Assembly (NCBI GenBank): GCA_018136815.1
Contig: CM030937.1
Coordinates: 4,586,226 to 4,650,225, forward strand
Reading direction: 5' to 3'
Origin: Isochrysis galbana
Taxonomy: Eukaryota > Haptophyta > Isochrysidales > Isochrysidaceae
DNA: 64,000 nt
The position numbers were made by a program, and so were the translations under genes. The notes beneath the pieces are model-generated. The model made no database searches and was not told the origin of the DNA. It saw nothing but the letters and a program-made list of their open reading frames with translations. The first letter of the stretch is position 1. Every line of letters begins with the position of its first letter. This document shows, one piece after another, positions 63,541-64,000 of this stretch.

Positions 63541-64000
63541 CTGCCACTGGTACCTCTCCTACGGCACGCGCGATGGCGCGCCTGCGGCAGGCCACTTGGC
63601 GACCCCTGGAGTCTCCTGGAGGCCAGCTCAGGGGGCAGAGGAGGCTAGGGCTAGGCTCTGGCCTCCCTTGCCACCTGCCTCTCCCTCTCCCTCGCTGGCT
63701 CGCTGGTCGCTGGCGCTTCTGAGCCTGAGCCTCTAGGGGCCCCACGCCGCACGCTGCACCTGTGTGCCTATCGACCAGGGAGGGAGGGGGGGTTGGAGCA
63801 ATGGGCTGGCCTCGACAGGCCAGGGCGAGTGACACAAGCGAGCTTGCTAGGGAGAGAGTGGGCCAGCATGGCAGTCTGTTCCTGGCAACCCATAAGGCAT
63901 GCCAGGAGGATGGGTGGTCCCTCCTCCACAGCGGGGGAGGAGTGGGAGTGGAGAGAGGGGGGGGCTCGTGCCCCCCCATGGCCCATGGGTGAACCAAGTA
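63541..64000 (-). repeat. R1 retroposon, partial copy at the window edge
   Basis: Aligns with 59575-59998 (GCACGCGCGATGGCGCGCC, GGCCAGCTCAGGGGGCAG, GCCAGGAGGATGGGTGG) and reaches the R1 start GAACCAAGTA at the last base of the window, so it is cut by the window end. Confidence 0.8.

Overview
The window is a piece of nuclear chromosome from a photosynthetic eukaryote, most likely a unicellular alga with a complex plastid; I cannot fix the lineage. Evidence: genes with short GT-AG introns, a eukaryotic tRNA-Cys, a nuclear psb28 (photosystem II assembly) gene whose product starts with a hydrophobic leader, an FKBP-CS protein with a similar leader, and a dense load of eukaryotic transposons (LINEs, Ty1/copia, hAT, Tc1/mariner). 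Genic DNA is GC-rich. Nothing is organised as an operon.

Host genes, left to right: a protein with two well-separated Myb/SANT repeats (220-2373, +); an FKBP-CS fusion (5977-6813, -); gamma-glutamyl hydrolase (9173-10200, -, 2 exons); a kelch-repeat membrane protein (14083-15504, +, 2 exons); tRNA-Cys (19349-19421, -); a saccharopine-dehydrogenase-like reductase (23767-25303, +, 2 exons); psb28 (31467-32240, -, 3 exons); an EamA/DMT transporter (35520-36828, -, 3 exons); a multi-KH RNA-binding protein with an RS/RD tail (42183-44824, -, 4 exons); a zinc-finger/RRM-like/2-oxoglutarate dioxygenase (49940-51601, -); a mitochondrial-carrier-like protein (52329-53511, +, 2 exons); a possible small gene at 53919; a 709-residue protein with repeated CTFxP motifs (55469-58255, -, 4 exons); and a small 3-exon gene (62350-63076, -). 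Spliced models were built by hand from frame continuity, GT/AG sites and family conservation.

Between the genes lie nested transposons. LINE copies at 3357-5170, 28287-30987, 38163-39868 and 48302-49601 each have a 15-17 bp target-site duplication and end in a run of T on the coding strand. A second abundant family of about 0.87 kb (called R1 here) also has long duplications and a T-rich 3' end, and behaves like a SINE. Other elements are a 1.85 kb mariner with Stowaway-like termini, hAT remnants, an 8-bp-TSD hAT-type MITE, a solo LTR with an internal tandem triplication, and two copia remnants. At 37.5-40.2 kb a copia remnant was hit by a LINE, which was then hit by an R1.

The central stretch 32.5-34.8 kb is structurally odd: a cluster of perfect palindromes upstream of psb28, about 730 bp of very AT-rich DNA, about 450 bp of (CT)n, and three tandem copies of a hairpin-forming unit of about 160 bp.
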